Shown piece by piece: positions 24,638 through 34,785 of a DNA stretch of 45,481 bases (position 1 is its first letter; each line of letters opens with the position of its first letter). The DNA is from Frankia nepalensis (GTDB taxonomy: Bacteria; Actinomycetota; Actinomycetes; Frankiales; Frankiaceae), in NCBI RefSeq assembly GCF_016786325.1, contig NZ_JADWYU010000086.1:1-45481 (forward strand). Reading direction: 5' to 3'. A program made the position numbers and the translations under genes. The notes below the pieces were generated by a model. That model was not told the DNA's origin. It saw nothing but the letters and a program-made list of their open reading frames with translations, and did no database searches.

Positions 24638-25462
24638 ATGATGGCCAAGGACGTCTTCCTCGATCCGGTAGCTGTCCAGGATCTCTACCGCAGCGCGGAC
24701 AGGCTCAGCCGCCGAACGGATGCCCTACACCAGGCGAAGATCACCGGAAGCGATGTCGCCGCGGCCATACCGACGCTGCTTCGCCAGGCCGGCGCACCAC
24801 ACGGGACCGCTCTCGACATCGGCTGCGGGCGCGGGACCACCACCCTGCGTCTCGCGACCGCCGCAACGTTCGTCCGACTCGTCGCGATCGACGTATCTCC
24901 AGCGCTGCTGGCCACTACCCGCCGCCGCCTACAGGCGACTGCATTAGGAGCCAGCACCACGACGGTCTGCGCGGACTTCCACTGCCTTCCGATCCGCAGC
25001 CAGACCATCTCGGCGGTCGTTGCGGCCTTCTGCCTCTACCATTCGCCGCGACCCGCAACCGCGGTCGCTGAGATAGCCCGCGTACTCGCTCCCGGCGGTA
25101 TCGCCGTCCTGGTGACCAAGTCACTGGACAGCTATGCCGAACTCGATGACCTTGTCGCTCGCGCCGAGCTCGACCCGCAGGCGACCAGGCGGCCGAGCCT
25201 CTACGAAACCTTCCACAGCGCATCGATCGCCGCCATTACCGCCACCGGCCTGTCCGTCCTCGACGTGCTCCACGAACGACACGTCTTCCGGTTCGCCGGC
25301 CACGCACACGCCGCCGTCTACCTCGCCACCTCGCCGAAGTACCAGATGGGCGCCGCCAACGGCGACCCGGACGCCATCGCCACAGCCCTGCGCTCCCGGT
25401 TGCCCGACCGGCCGATCGAGACGGCCTCGACCGTTAGCTACGCGATAGCACGCTGCCCGTGA
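24638..25462 (+). CDS. Class I SAM-dependent methyltransferase
   Basis: SAM-dependent methyltransferase, 274 aa, Methyltransf_11-like. Motif I LDIGCGRG (59-66), the acidic end of strand 2 in LVAIDVSPALL, motif II region CADFHCLPI, and the post-motif RVLAPGGIAVLVTKS are all present. It lacks the target-recognition or catalytic signatures of DNA methylases (no NPPY or PC), so a small molecule is the likely substrate. The ATG at 24638 or the adjacent ATG at 24641 could start it; GGGAGG lies about 13 bases upstream. Its stop overlaps the next start as GTGA. A methyl decoration of the operon product is inferred. Confidence 0.85.
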   Translation: MMAKDVFLDPVAVQDLYRSADRLSRRTDALHQAKITGSDVAAAIPTLLRQAGAPHGTALDIGCGRGTTTLRLATAATFVRLVAIDVSPALLATTRRRLQATALGASTTTVCADFHCLPIRSQTISAVVAAFCLYHSPRPATAVAEIARVLAPGGIAVLVTKSLDSYAELDDLVARAELDPQATRRPSLYETFHSASIAAITATGLSVLDVLHERHVFRFAGHAHAAVYLATSPKYQMGAANGDPDAIATALRSRLPDRPIETASTVSYAIARCP

Positions 25463-26211
25463 ACGCCCCCACCGTCATCAAGTGGTACCACGATCACGCA
25501 CGGTGCGCCGCCGCCAGCGCCCACTACATCTGGCTCGCAGCGCTGGAGACCGGCATCCTCCTGCCCCGCCTCCTGCGCGCCGACCGGCATATGCTGATCT
25601 TCGAACGTGTTCCCGGTCGTGCTGGCTTGCCGGGCGACCTGCCACGTCTGGGCTCGATCATTGGCCAGTTGGACGCCGCCGCGTATCGCCGTCACCTTTA
25701 TGCGGCGAGCCTCCGCGAACCGCACCGCACATCGGCCGGCCCACCTCTGGCTGATTTTCTCTCGCCCCGCCGAGGAAAGCTTCTCGCGCTGGCCGCCAGC
25801 GCAGGGCTCCAGACAGAACAGGTCGCCACCGTCCTCGACATGCTCGCCGACCAGCCCGCAGCGCTGTACAAGGACGCCAACCCGCGGAACTTCGTTCTCA
25901 CCGCGGACCGAGTCACGATCGTCGACTTCGACGACCTTACGCTCGCCCCCTTCGGCTACGACCTCGCCAAACTCGTCGTCACAACCGCCATGACCCACGG
26001 CAAGCTGGCAACACGCACCATCCAGGCATCAGTTGACGCCTACAACGTGCAGGTCCAGCCGAACCGGTGCGACTCCGAATCCTTCCGCATCGTAGCTGAG
26101 ATCCACCACCTGCTCACCTCCCCATATCTCGGCAGACACGGCTACCGGCACCCCTGGCCAACGGTCAGGCCATGGCCCGAACCTGCTGCCTTCAACAGAC
26201 AGCGCGCGTAG
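25459..26211 (+). CDS. APH-fold phosphotransferase 1
   Basis: Kinase-like protein, 250 aa, of the aminoglycoside phosphotransferase/choline kinase superfamily. The catalytic loop is YKDANPRN (D139, N144; Lys replaces the usual His before the Asp) and the metal-binding DFDD lies at 156-159, followed by APFGYDLAKLV. The N-lobe is short: the protein starts almost directly at VIKWYHDHARC, with K8 as a possible ATP-binding Lys. Members phosphorylate hydroxyls of antibiotics, sugars or choline-like molecules. The GTG start overlaps the methyltransferase stop. It may perform a biosynthetic phosphorylation or self-protection. Confidence 0.78.
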   Translation: MNAPTVIKWYHDHARCAAASAHYIWLAALETGILLPRLLRADRHMLIFERVPGRAGLPGDLPRLGSIIGQLDAAAYRRHLYAASLREPHRTSAGPPLADFLSPRRGKLLALAASAGLQTEQVATVLDMLADQPAALYKDANPRNFVLTADRVTIVDFDDLTLAPFGYDLAKLVVTTAMTHGKLATRTIQASVDAYNVQVQPNRCDSESFRIVAEIHHLLTSPYLGRHGYRHPWPTVRPWPEPAAFNRQRA

Positions 26212-26228
26212 GAACGGAAATCCCTCAC

Positions 26229-26882
26229 ATGAGTCACTCGACCGAAATCGTCATCGTCCGCCACGGCGAGGCAGCCTGCAACGTGGCCGGAATCGTCGGC
26301 GGAGACAAGGGCTGCACCGGGCTCACCGAGACCGGCCGCGCACAAGCCGAACAACTCGCTAAGCGGCTCGCGTCCGAGCACGCCATCCGGCCATACAACA
26401 ACCTCTACGCCACCCCACGCCGCCGCGTGGTTGAGACAGCGCGGATCGTCGCCAACACGCTCAACCTGCCCGAGACCGTCGAGACCGAACTCCGCGGCCC
26501 CGACCACGGCGAGGCCGACGGCCGCCCGTGGACAGAGATCAAGACTGCGTTCGGCGGCCCTCCCCAGCACAACCCGGACCAGCCGTACGCCCCCGGTTCG
26601 GAAAGCTGGAACGGCTACCTCACCCGCGCGATCGCGGCGTTGGAAACCATCCTGCGGCGCCACGGCGGGCAGCGCATCCTCGTCGTGGCACACGGCGAGA
26701 CGATCGAGGCAGCCCATAACCTGCTCCTCGACCTGCCCATCGACGCGTGCCGCCGGTTCGGATACGTCACCGATCACACTGCGATTACCCGCTGGTACCG
26801 GCAGGTCAACCGCTTCGGCCAAGCCACCTGGCTCCTCGCCGCGCACAACGACACAACCCACCTGCCCGGCACACCCAGATGA
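26229..26882 (+). CDS. Histidine phosphatase (phosphoglycerate-mutase-like)
   Basis: Histidine phosphatase superfamily, branch 1, 217 aa. The phospho-acceptor is H12 in RHGE (11-14); other catalytic residues are the Arg cluster TPRRR (62-66), probable proton donor E95 in PDHGEADG, and H155 in VVAHGET. It would remove a phosphate from a small metabolite. The ATG at 26229 has GGAACGGA upstream; an in-frame ATG at 26172 inside the previous gene is less likely. Its stop overlaps the next ATG (ATGA). It sits between two kinase-like genes, which suggests a phosphorylated intermediate or a protected phosphorylated product that is later released. Confidence 0.88.
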   Translation: MSHSTEIVIVRHGEAACNVAGIVGGDKGCTGLTETGRAQAEQLAKRLASEHAIRPYNNLYATPRRRVVETARIVANTLNLPETVETELRGPDHGEADGRPWTEIKTAFGGPPQHNPDQPYAPGSESWNGYLTRAIAALETILRRHGGQRILVVAHGETIEAAHNLLLDLPIDACRRFGYVTDHTAITRWYRQVNRFGQATWLLAAHNDTTHLPGTPR

Positions 26883-27694
26883 ACAGTCAGGACGAGCTCC
26901 TCGGCCTGTGCCAGCGGTACCTCGACCCAGAATCCCAAGAGGTCCGCCTCCATCTCCGCAGCTGCGGCACGGCGGTCCTGGAGGCTGTCAGCCGCCATCA
27001 CGGCGACATCGTCATCAAGACCTACACGGACCGCCAACGTCACGGACAAGAGACCCACGCCTACCGCACCTGGGTCCCCGTCCTTCGCAACCGGGCGCCG
27101 AAGCTCCTGTGCTCGATCAACCAGCCCGCCGCCATCGTGATCACCGCGGTTTCCGGCCACATGCTCAATGACCTCGCTCTGGGGCCGGCCGACGAGCAGG
27201 ACGCACACCGCCGCGCTGGAGAGATCCTCCGGACCTTCCACTCCTCCGGACCGCCTCGTGCCGAACCGGACTGGACAACCTGGCTCGCCGAACGCGCCGA
27301 CTACTGGCTCGCCCAAGCCGCCGACCGCATCTCCGCCCGCCAGCGGCTTGAGATCCAAGCCCACATGCGAGCACTTCAAGACCTCGCGCCCGTCCCCGCG
27401 GTCCCATGCCACCTCGATTTCACCCCGCGCAACCTCATCCGCGCCGACGACGGCGCCGTCCACGTCATCGACTTCGAACACAGCCGCTACGACCTGGCCG
27501 CCCGCGACCTCGTGCGCCTCGCCACCCGCATCTGGCCCGCCCGCCCGGACCTACGCTCGGCCTTCCTCGACGGCTACGGCGACCTGACCACCCTCGATGA
27601 GGAGGTGATCGAACACTGCCGGCATCTGGACGTCCTTACGTCGACCTGTCGCGACCTACGAGTCGGCCCGGGACTGTCCCGTAGTCGGCTCTGA
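26879..27694 (+). CDS. APH-fold phosphotransferase 2
   Basis: Second aminoglycoside-phosphotransferase-like kinase, 271 aa. N-lobe Lys K47 lies in DIVIKTYTDRQ, the Brenner loop is CHLDFTPRNL (H178, D180, N185) and the metal-binding site is VIDFEHS (D198). All key positions are canonical, so it should be active. The ATG overlaps the histidine-phosphatase stop, and it is the last gene of the operon. The substrate is unknown; it is not closely similar by eye to the kinase at 25459, so the two are probably not a recent duplication. Confidence 0.83.
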   Translation: MNSQDELLGLCQRYLDPESQEVRLHLRSCGTAVLEAVSRHHGDIVIKTYTDRQRHGQETHAYRTWVPVLRNRAPKLLCSINQPAAIVITAVSGHMLNDLALGPADEQDAHRRAGEILRTFHSSGPPRAEPDWTTWLAERADYWLAQAADRISARQRLEIQAHMRALQDLAPVPAVPCHLDFTPRNLIRADDGAVHVIDFEHSRYDLAARDLVRLATRIWPARPDLRSAFLDGYGDLTTLDEEVIEHCRHLDVLTSTCRDLRVGPGLSRSRL

Positions 27695-28054
27695 CTCCCG
27701 TTCGGAGGCAACAGAGGGCAACTGGGCCTTGCGATCCGTCGTGCCGGCTGCGGGCGAAGGTCGAATGTGGTTGCGCGAGCCAACGGGACACACCGCCCGA
27801 CGGCCTTGCTACGCCTCCGTTGCCAGCGTGGAATAGTTCCTTCGAGCGATCCGGCACCTTTCTTCTCCGCTACCGGCATTCTGGTCAGAACGAATCAAAT
27901 TGCGCCGGGTCGCCCTGGGCGATCGGCCGGTTATCGCGGAAGTCGTGATCGTCTCGTCCGCCTCGATCGCGACGAGCACGTCCGACCGTCGCCGTGGGCC
28001 TCCGTCGCCATCACCGTCGGCTACGGCAGGGCCATCAACGCGCCTTCATCGACA
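27695..28054. other. Non-coding gap after operon
   Basis: No supportable gene, RNA or clear terminator is seen. Base composition is somewhat less GC-rich than in flanking genes. Confidence 0.4.
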
Positions 28055-28510
28055 TCAGCAACGCAAGAGGGTGACAGCACGACCCGTGGGGCTGGTCACG
28101 GCGGCGAACGCCTCGTCGCTGGTGGGGTGGGCGGCGCCGGGGCGCTGATCGAAGATCACGAGATAGCCGGTGGGAAGGCTGAGACGGTCGAGGTAGCCGT
28201 CGAGCTGGTCCAGTCCTTCGCGGGTGGGGTCGGTGTCGCCCGGGCGGTGGGTCTTGAGCTCGAGGGCCTCGCGCTGGACGGCCCGTGCACCGTCCGGGCC
28301 CTGGTAGCCCCAGCGCAGGAGCAGGTCGATCCGGCCGCGGCCGACGCCATAGTCCCGATCGACCTGGCCGTCGCCATTCACGGCCCGGTCAAGGTAGGCC
28401 ATCAGTACCAGGTGCGGTGCGGCCTCCCGGTAGGGCTGCGGCGCGACGAGGATCTCGTGGTTATTCCGCCAGAACTCCGCGAACCGGGTGAGCAGGGCCC
28501 TCTGGGTTGT
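28055..28510 (-). pseudogene. 3' fragment of ATPase with PD-(D/E)xK nuclease-like domain
   Basis: The minus strand is open from the junction at about 28510 to a stop at 28055 (about 150 codons) and encodes the C-terminal part of a larger protein. It contains RALLTRFAEFWRNNHEILVA, LMAYLDRAVNG, then DYGVGRGRIDLLLRW with the Asp, and EALELKTHRPG with the E-x-K of a PD-(D/E)xK fold, ending near LDRLSLPTGYLVIFDQR. This layout is typical of the C-terminus of AAA-like ATPase proteins. The N-terminal ATPase part is missing because the sequence switches to an unrelated gene fragment at about 28500, so it is a truncated remnant. Confidence 0.72.
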
Positions 28511-28953
28511 ACGCCGTGGCCGGCGAGATCGCCGCGGTCACGGGCGACATGGCAGCGAGCATGAGCTACTTCGACAGCGCCGAGGCGCTCTTTCAAGCAG
28601 GCGACCACGACGCCGATGCCCCGTATGTCGTGCTCGATCGCTTCGACCTCGCCAGGTGGCGGGGAGCGGCACTCGCCCGTCTCGGAGACGAGGACGCGAT
28701 CAGCAGTCTCCACTACGCACTGGTTGGCATGGATCCTGGGCACCTGCGCGCCGGAGCACAGCTCAATGTGGACCTTGCACATTCCCTTGTCGCGGCTGGT
28801 CATGTGGATGAGGCCCTGCGTGTGCTCGGCACGGCGCGCGACCTCGCCGGGCGCGCCGGTTCCGCGCGGCAGCTACGGCGGATCAGGAACCTCGGGCTAC
28901 GACTCGGACACCATGCCCGCGAGCACGGCCAAGAGGCCCACCAGGGATCCTGA
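28507..28953 (+). pseudogene. 3' fragment of XRE/TPR-type regulator
   Basis: Open frame of 148 codons beginning abruptly at the fusion point, encoding TPR-like helices: AVAGEIAAVTGDMAASMSYF, then WRGAALARLGDED, LVAAGHVDEALRVLGTARDL and [13 protein letters not shown]. It corresponds to the C-terminal region of regulators like the one at 17721-19031. There is no helix-turn-helix, ribosome binding site or credible start (TTG at 28507 only). Its 3' end overlaps the oppositely oriented Nudix gene by 57 bases. Confidence 0.7.
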
Positions 28954-29457
28954 TCCCAGCACCTCGCCGCGGCGCACGAGCTCCGGAACCTCTCCGAGAG
29001 GCAGCCAGCCGACGATCGCGGCTTCCTCACGGTCGGTCGGCTCGCCGACCCGCTCGGCACCCTGGAAGAGAAAGACCTCGTGCGGGGTGTCGACCATCCC
29101 CGGCATCGGTTGGAAGGCCGCGATTCGCCGCGCTGGCTCGTGGGGCCGCCAGCCAGTCTCCTCCAGCGTCTCCCGTGCTGCCGCGGCCTCCGCCGTCTCG
29201 CCAGGCCTGACGATTCCGCCCGGGGCCTCCCAACCAACCTCACCTGTGGCGAAGCGATGCCGGCGAAGCAGAAGCACCCGCCCTGCTCCGTCGAGCACGA
29301 TGGCCATCGCGACCGTCTGTAGGCGCACGACATGATGCCAGAACCGCCGTCCGTCGGGCGGCTCAACATCGACCTGCACAAGCCGTACCCATGGGTTGTC
29401 GTACAGGCTCCGCTCGCCGAAGACCCGCGTCCGAGGGACAAGTTCGTCGTCGCCCAC
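28897..29457 (-). CDS. Nudix hydrolase
   Basis: Nudix-family hydrolase, 186 aa, ADP-ribose pyrophosphatase-like. The complete Nudix box G-x5-E-x7-REUxEExGU runs from G81 to W103 (G81, E87, R95-E96, E99-E100, G102). [17 protein letters not shown] precedes it and [14 protein letters not shown] follows, as in ADP-ribose or sugar-nucleotide hydrolases. The GTG start at 29457 has GAGGAG about 7 bases upstream. The 3' end overlaps the truncated regulator fragment on the opposite strand. It could clean up nucleotide-sugar by-products of the neighbouring operon, but it has its own orientation and may be unrelated. Confidence 0.9.
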   Translation of the reverse strand: MGDDELVPRTRVFGERSLYDNPWVRLVQVDVEPPDGRRFWHHVVRLQTVAMAIVLDGAGRVLLLRRHRFATGEVGWEAPGGIVRPGETAEAAAARETLEETGWRPHEPARRIAAFQPMPGMVDTPHEVFLFQGAERVGEPTDREEAAIVGWLPLGEVPELVRRGEVLGSGSLVGLLAVLAGMVSES

Positions 29458-29850
29458 CGTCTCTCCTCACGGGTGCCCAGCACGGCAAGCCGGCCAGCGT
29501 CGATCTCTGGTCCTCGCGGACCGAGATTGCCCCCAACGGTAGGCCCCCAAGACCACCCCGGTACCCTGCCCGGCGCCGTCGTCAACCAGTCGGACACCCG
29601 GCTCGGACACCCGGCCCAGCTCACGGCGCGCGGCCGGCACCATCACCGGAACCAGCCCGGCACAACCGACCAGGTCTTGATCGCCAGCTGCATGTCGCCA
29701 ACGTCGGGAATCCGGCCAGGATGCGGGTCGGGGGACACACAACAGGCGGTCAAGCCGGTTCGCGACGCTGGCGTCGAGTCGCGCGGCGCGAGGCGGCCGA
29801 CGTTGTGACGAAGACATTCCTGTGATCTCGCCGCTCGCGGCGCGCGGAGA
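29458..29850. other. Non-coding gap before leucine-catabolism operon
   Basis: No gene with a ribosome binding site or recognisable product is seen. In related actinobacteria a TetR-type regulator often lies upstream of this operon; none is present here. Confidence 0.4.
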
Positions 29851-29880
29851 CTGGCGTCTGGGGTTAGCGGGCGCTAACCT
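29851..29880 (+). promoter_or_regulatory. Predicted promoter of carboxylase operon
   Basis: TAACCT (29875-29880) fits the -10 pattern TAnnnT and ends 7 bases before the ATG at 29888, predicting a leaderless mRNA. A weak CTGGCG at 29851-29856 lies 18 bases upstream. The -10 is inside the first operator palindrome, so a bound repressor would block transcription. Confidence 0.45.
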
Positions 29881-29887
29881 GGCGGGC

Positions 29888-29905
<18 letters not shown>
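29862..29905. promoter_or_regulatory. Two tandem GTTA-N8-TAAC operators
   Basis: Operator 1 is GGTTAGCG-GG-CGCTAACC (29862-29879), a perfect inverted repeat. Operator 2 is GTTAGCGGCCATTAAC (29890-29905), with matching outer halves. Their centres are 27 bases apart. They flank and overlap the -10 and the start codon of the carboxylase beta gene. TetR-family repressors of branched-chain catabolism operons in actinobacteria bind palindromes of this general style. No such regulator gene lies nearby. Confidence 0.6.
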
Positions 29906-31532
<1,627 letters not shown>

Positions 31533-31540
<8 letters not shown>

Positions 31541-31628
31541 CGAAGGCCGGACGCGACAGAGACCGGACGGGACAGAGACCGGATGCGACGGAGCCCGGAT
31601 GCGACGGAGCCCGGATGGGACGGAAGGA
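31533..31628 (+). repeat. Six tandem 16-bp repeats
   Basis: Six head-to-tail copies of a 16-mer, consensus GGATGCGACGGAGCCC, fill the gap between the two carboxylase genes. Copies start at 31533, 31549, 31565, 31581, 31597 and 31613. The first copy contains the stop codon of the beta subunit and the last supplies the GGAAGG ribosome binding site of the alpha subunit. Copies 4 and 5 are identical. The unit is not a multiple of three and is non-coding. Confidence 0.85.
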
Positions 31629-31639
31629 AGAGCGGATCG

Positions 31640-33799
31640 GTGAGCTCGGTGAGTAGCGCCATGTTCGACACGGTCCTGGTGGCGAACCGGGGCGAGATCG
31701 CGGTCCGGGTGATCCGGACCCTGCGCGCGCTCGGGATCCGATCGGTCGCCGTCTACTCGGACGCGGACGCCGGCGCCCGCCACACGCGGGAGGCCGACGT
31801 CGCGGTGCGGATCGGCCCGGCACCCGCCCGGGAGTCGTACCTGAACACCTCCGCGGTGCTCGCCGCCGCGTGGGCGACCGGCGCGCGGGCGATCCACCCG
31901 GGCTACGGCTTCCTGTCCGAGAACGCCGCCTTCGCCGCGGCCTGCGCCGACGCCGGCATCGTCTTCGTCGGCCCGCCGGCGCGCGCCGTCGAGGTGATGG
32001 GCGACAAGATCGCCGCCAAGAGGGCGATGGTCGAGGCCGGGGTCCCGGTCGTGCCCGGCCGGGCCGAGCCGGGGATGGACGCGGCGGCGCTCGCCGCGGC
32101 CGCCGAGGAGATCGGTTTCCCCGTGCTGCTCAAGCCGTCCGCCGGCGGCGGCGGCAAGGGCATGCGGGTGGTCCGCTCGGCCGCCGAGCTGGCCGAGGCC
32201 ATCGCCTCGGCCCGGCGGGAGGCCGCCGGCGCCTTCGGCGACGACACGCTGTTCGTCGAACGCTACGTCGACCGCCCCCGGCACATCGAGGTGCAGGTCC
32301 TCGCCGACGCGCACGGCAACGTCATCCACCTCGGCGAGCGCGAGTGCAGCCTCCAGCGGCGACACCAGAAGATCATCGAGGAGGCGCCCTCGGCGCTGCT
32401 CACCGCGCTCCCGAACGGCGCGGCGACCCGCGCCCGGATCGGCGCGGCCGCCGTCACCGCCGCCGCGGCGGTCGGCTACGTGGGCGCCGGCACCGTGGAG
32501 TTCATCGTCTCGGACGACGAGCCTGAGACGTTCTACTTCCTGGAGATGAACACCCGGCTGCAGGTCGAGCACCCGGTCACCGAGCTGGTCACCGGCGTCG
32601 ACCTGGTAGCCGAGCAGCTGCGCGTCGCCGCCGGCGAGCCGCTGCGCCTGGCCCAGGCCGACGTGCGCCTGACCGGCCATGCCGTCGAGGCCCGGGTCTA
32701 CGCGGAGGACCCGGGCCGCGGGTTCCTGCCGACCGGCGGCGAGATCGTCGCGCTGGCCGAGCCGGCCGGGGACGGGGTGCGGGTCGACTCCGGGGTCGGC
32801 GTCGGCTCGACGGTCGGCTCCGACTACGACCCGATGCTGTCCAAGGTGATCGCCTGGGCGCCGGACCGCGCCGGCGCGCTGCGCCGCCTCGACACGGCGC
32901 TCGCGAACACCGTGCTGCTCGGCGTCACCACCAACATCGGCTTCCTGCGCACCCTGCTCGCCCATCCGGACGTGCGGGCTGGCGCGCTGGACACCGGCCT
33001 GGTCGAGCGCCACCTCGCCGAGCTGACCACCACCGGCGGCACGGACCCGGCGGCGGACGCCGCCGGAGGCGCCGCGAGCGCCGGCGGGCCGGGCGCGGGC
33101 GGGCCGAGCGCCGACGCGCTCGCCGTGTACGCGCTCGCCCAGCTGTCGCGGCTCGCCCCGGCCGGGCAGGTCGTCGACCCGTGGGACATCCCGTCCGGCT
33201 GGCGGGTCGGCGAGGACGCCTGGCTGTCCTGGACGGTCGACCTGGGGGGTGGCGCGCGGACCAGGGTGGACGCGCGCGCCACCCCCGCCGAGGCCCGCGG
33301 CCCCGATGGCCCGACGCGAGCCTGGGTGCGCATCGAGGACCGGGCGCCGATCGCCGCCCTGGTCGCCCGCGTCACGCAGGCCCCGGCCACCCCCCGCGTC
33401 GAGCGGCTGCTGGTGACGCTCGACGGCGTGACCAGCGGCTGGCACGTCGCCGACGGGGCCGCCCCTGGCGTGCTGTGGGTCGGCGCGGGCGGAGCGGCCT
33501 GGCCGCTCGCCGAATGGGTGCGCGAGCCGGGAGCGGCCGCCGTGGCGGCCGGTGACGGCCAGGCACGCAGCCCGATGCCCGGCACCGTCATCGCGGTTGA
33601 CGTCGCCGCGGGGGACGTGGTCGCCGCCGGCCAGCGGCTCGCGGTCGTCGAGGCGATGAAGATGGAGCACGCCGTCACCGCGCCGGTCGCCGGACTGGTC
33701 AAGGACGTGCTGGTCACCGTCGGCGCCCGGGTCGACCTGGACGCCCTGCTGGCCGTCGTCGAGGCGGCCTCCCCGGACGAGGCGGGAGCGGAGTCATGA
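31640..33799 (+). CDS. Biotin-dependent acyl-CoA carboxylase alpha subunit
   Basis: Biotin carboxylase plus biotin carrier subunit, 719 aa from the GTG at 31640, whose GGAAGGAAG lies 9 bases upstream; an internal ATG at 31661 is possible. The biotin carboxylase domain (about 8-455) has [18 protein letters not shown], the ATP loop [14 protein letters not shown], and [17 protein letters not shown] middle BT-like region (about 480-635) follows and includes an Ala/Gly-rich linker. The C-terminal carrier domain has EAMKMEH with biotinylated K674. It pairs with the beta subunit to carboxylate 3-methylcrotonyl-CoA using bicarbonate and ATP. The stop overlaps the HMG-CoA lyase start (ATGA). Confidence 0.94.
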   Translation: MSSVSSAMFDTVLVANRGEIAVRVIRTLRALGIRSVAVYSDADAGARHTREADVAVRIGPAPARESYLNTSAVLAAAWATGARAIHPGYGFLSENAAFAAACADAGIVFVGPPARAVEVMGDKIAAKRAMVEAGVPVVPGRAEPGMDAAALAAAAEEIGFPVLLKPSAGGGGKGMRVVRSAAELAEAIASARREAAGAFGDDTLFVERYVDRPRHIEVQVLADAHGNVIHLGERECSLQRRHQKIIEEAPSALLTALPNGAATRARIGAAAVTAAAAVGYVGAGTVEFIVSDDEPETFYFLEMNTRLQVEHPVTELVTGVDLVAEQLRVAAGEPLRLAQADVRLTGHAVEARVYAEDPGRGFLPTGGEIVALAEPAGDGVRVDSGVGVGSTVGSDYDPMLSKVIAWAPDRAGALRRLDTALANTVLLGVTTNIGFLRTLLAHPDVRAGALDTGLVERHLAELTTTGGTDPAADAAGGAASAGGPGAGGPSADALAVYALAQLSRLAPAGQVVDPWDIPSGWRVGEDAWLSWTVDLGGGARTRVDARATPAEARGPDGPTRAWVRIEDRAPIAALVARVTQAPATPRVERLLVTLDGVTSGWHVADGAAPGVLWVGAGGAAWPLAEWVREPGAAAVAAGDGQARSPMPGTVIAVDVAAGDVVAAGQRLAVVEAMKMEHAVTAPVAGLVKDVLVTVGARVDLDALLAVVEAASPDEAGAES

Positions 33800-34785
33800 G
33801 CATCACGGACTACGGCGCGTATGAGCTGGGGGGCCTGCCGGCCGAGGTCACCATCTACGAGGTCGGCGCGCGCGACGGCCTGCAGAACGAGAAGCGGACG
33901 GTTCCGGTCGAGGTGAAGGCCGAGTTCATCCGCCGGATGCTCGCCGCCGGCCTGCGCGCCGTCGAGGTGACCAGCTTCGTGCACCCGAAGTGGGTGCCGC
34001 AGCTGGCCGACGCGGCGGACCTGCTGGGGAGGCTGGGCCCCGCTCCTGACGGCGTCCGGATGCCGGTGCTGGTGCCCAACGAGCGTGGCCTCGACCGGGC
34101 ACTGGACGCCGGCGTCGGCGAGATCGCCGTCTTCGGCAGCGTCACCGAGACGTTCGCCCGCAGGAACCTGAACCGGACCGTCGACGAGTCGCTGGCGATG
34201 TTCGCCCCGGTCGTCGAGCGGGCCAGGGCCGCCGGCGTCGCCGTCCGCGGCTACCTGTCGATGTGCTTCGGCGACCCGTGGGAGGGCGCCGTCGCGCCCG
34301 AGCAGGTCGGCAAGGTCGCGGGCCGGCTCGCCGAGTTGGGCATCGACGAGCTGTCGCTCGGCGACACGATCGGCGTCGCCACCCCCGGCCAGGTCGTCGC
34401 CGTCCTCGACGCCGTCGAGGCCGCGGGCGTGCCCCGCGGCCGGGTCGCGGTGCACTTCCACGACACCTACGGCCAGGCGCTGGCGAACACGCTCGCCGCG
34501 CTGCGCGCCGGCGTCACCACGGTCGACGCCTCGGCCGGCGGGCTCGGTGGCTGCCCGTACGCCAGGTCCGCGACCGGCAACCTGGCGACCGAGGACCTGC
34601 TCTGGCAGTTGCACGGCCTGGGTATCCGCACCGGCGTCGACCTCGAGGCGCTGGCCGCGACCAGCCGCTGGATGGCCGAGCAGCTGGGGCGCCCCAGCCC
34701 GTCCCGCGTGGTGAAGGCCCTCGCCCCACCCGACGACGACGCCGCCACCGACGACGCTGCCCCGAAGGAGGCAACCGATGCCTGA
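33796..34785 (+). CDS. Hydroxymethylglutaryl-CoA lyase
   Basis: HMG-CoA lyase, 329 aa, which splits HMG-CoA into acetyl-CoA and acetoacetate as the last step of leucine degradation. TIM-barrel family signatures: [11 protein letters not shown] (22-32, catalytic R26, metal-binding D27), [18 protein letters not shown], and the HxH metal site in [11 protein letters not shown]. The active-site Cys loop is [15 protein letters not shown] (C253). The last 25 residues are an Asp/Ala-rich tail. The start overlaps the carboxylase alpha stop, and the 3' end overlaps the dehydrogenase start by 8 bases. Methylglutaconyl-CoA hydratase, needed between carboxylase and lyase, is not in the window. Confidence 0.95.
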   Translation: MSITDYGAYELGGLPAEVTIYEVGARDGLQNEKRTVPVEVKAEFIRRMLAAGLRAVEVTSFVHPKWVPQLADAADLLGRLGPAPDGVRMPVLVPNERGLDRALDAGVGEIAVFGSVTETFARRNLNRTVDESLAMFAPVVERARAAGVAVRGYLSMCFGDPWEGAVAPEQVGKVAGRLAELGIDELSLGDTIGVATPGQVVAVLDAVEAAGVPRGRVAVHFHDTYGQALANTLAALRAGVTTVDASAGGLGGCPYARSATGNLATEDLLWQLHGLGIRTGVDLEALAATSRWMAEQLGRPSPSRVVKALAPPDDDAATDDAAPKEATDA

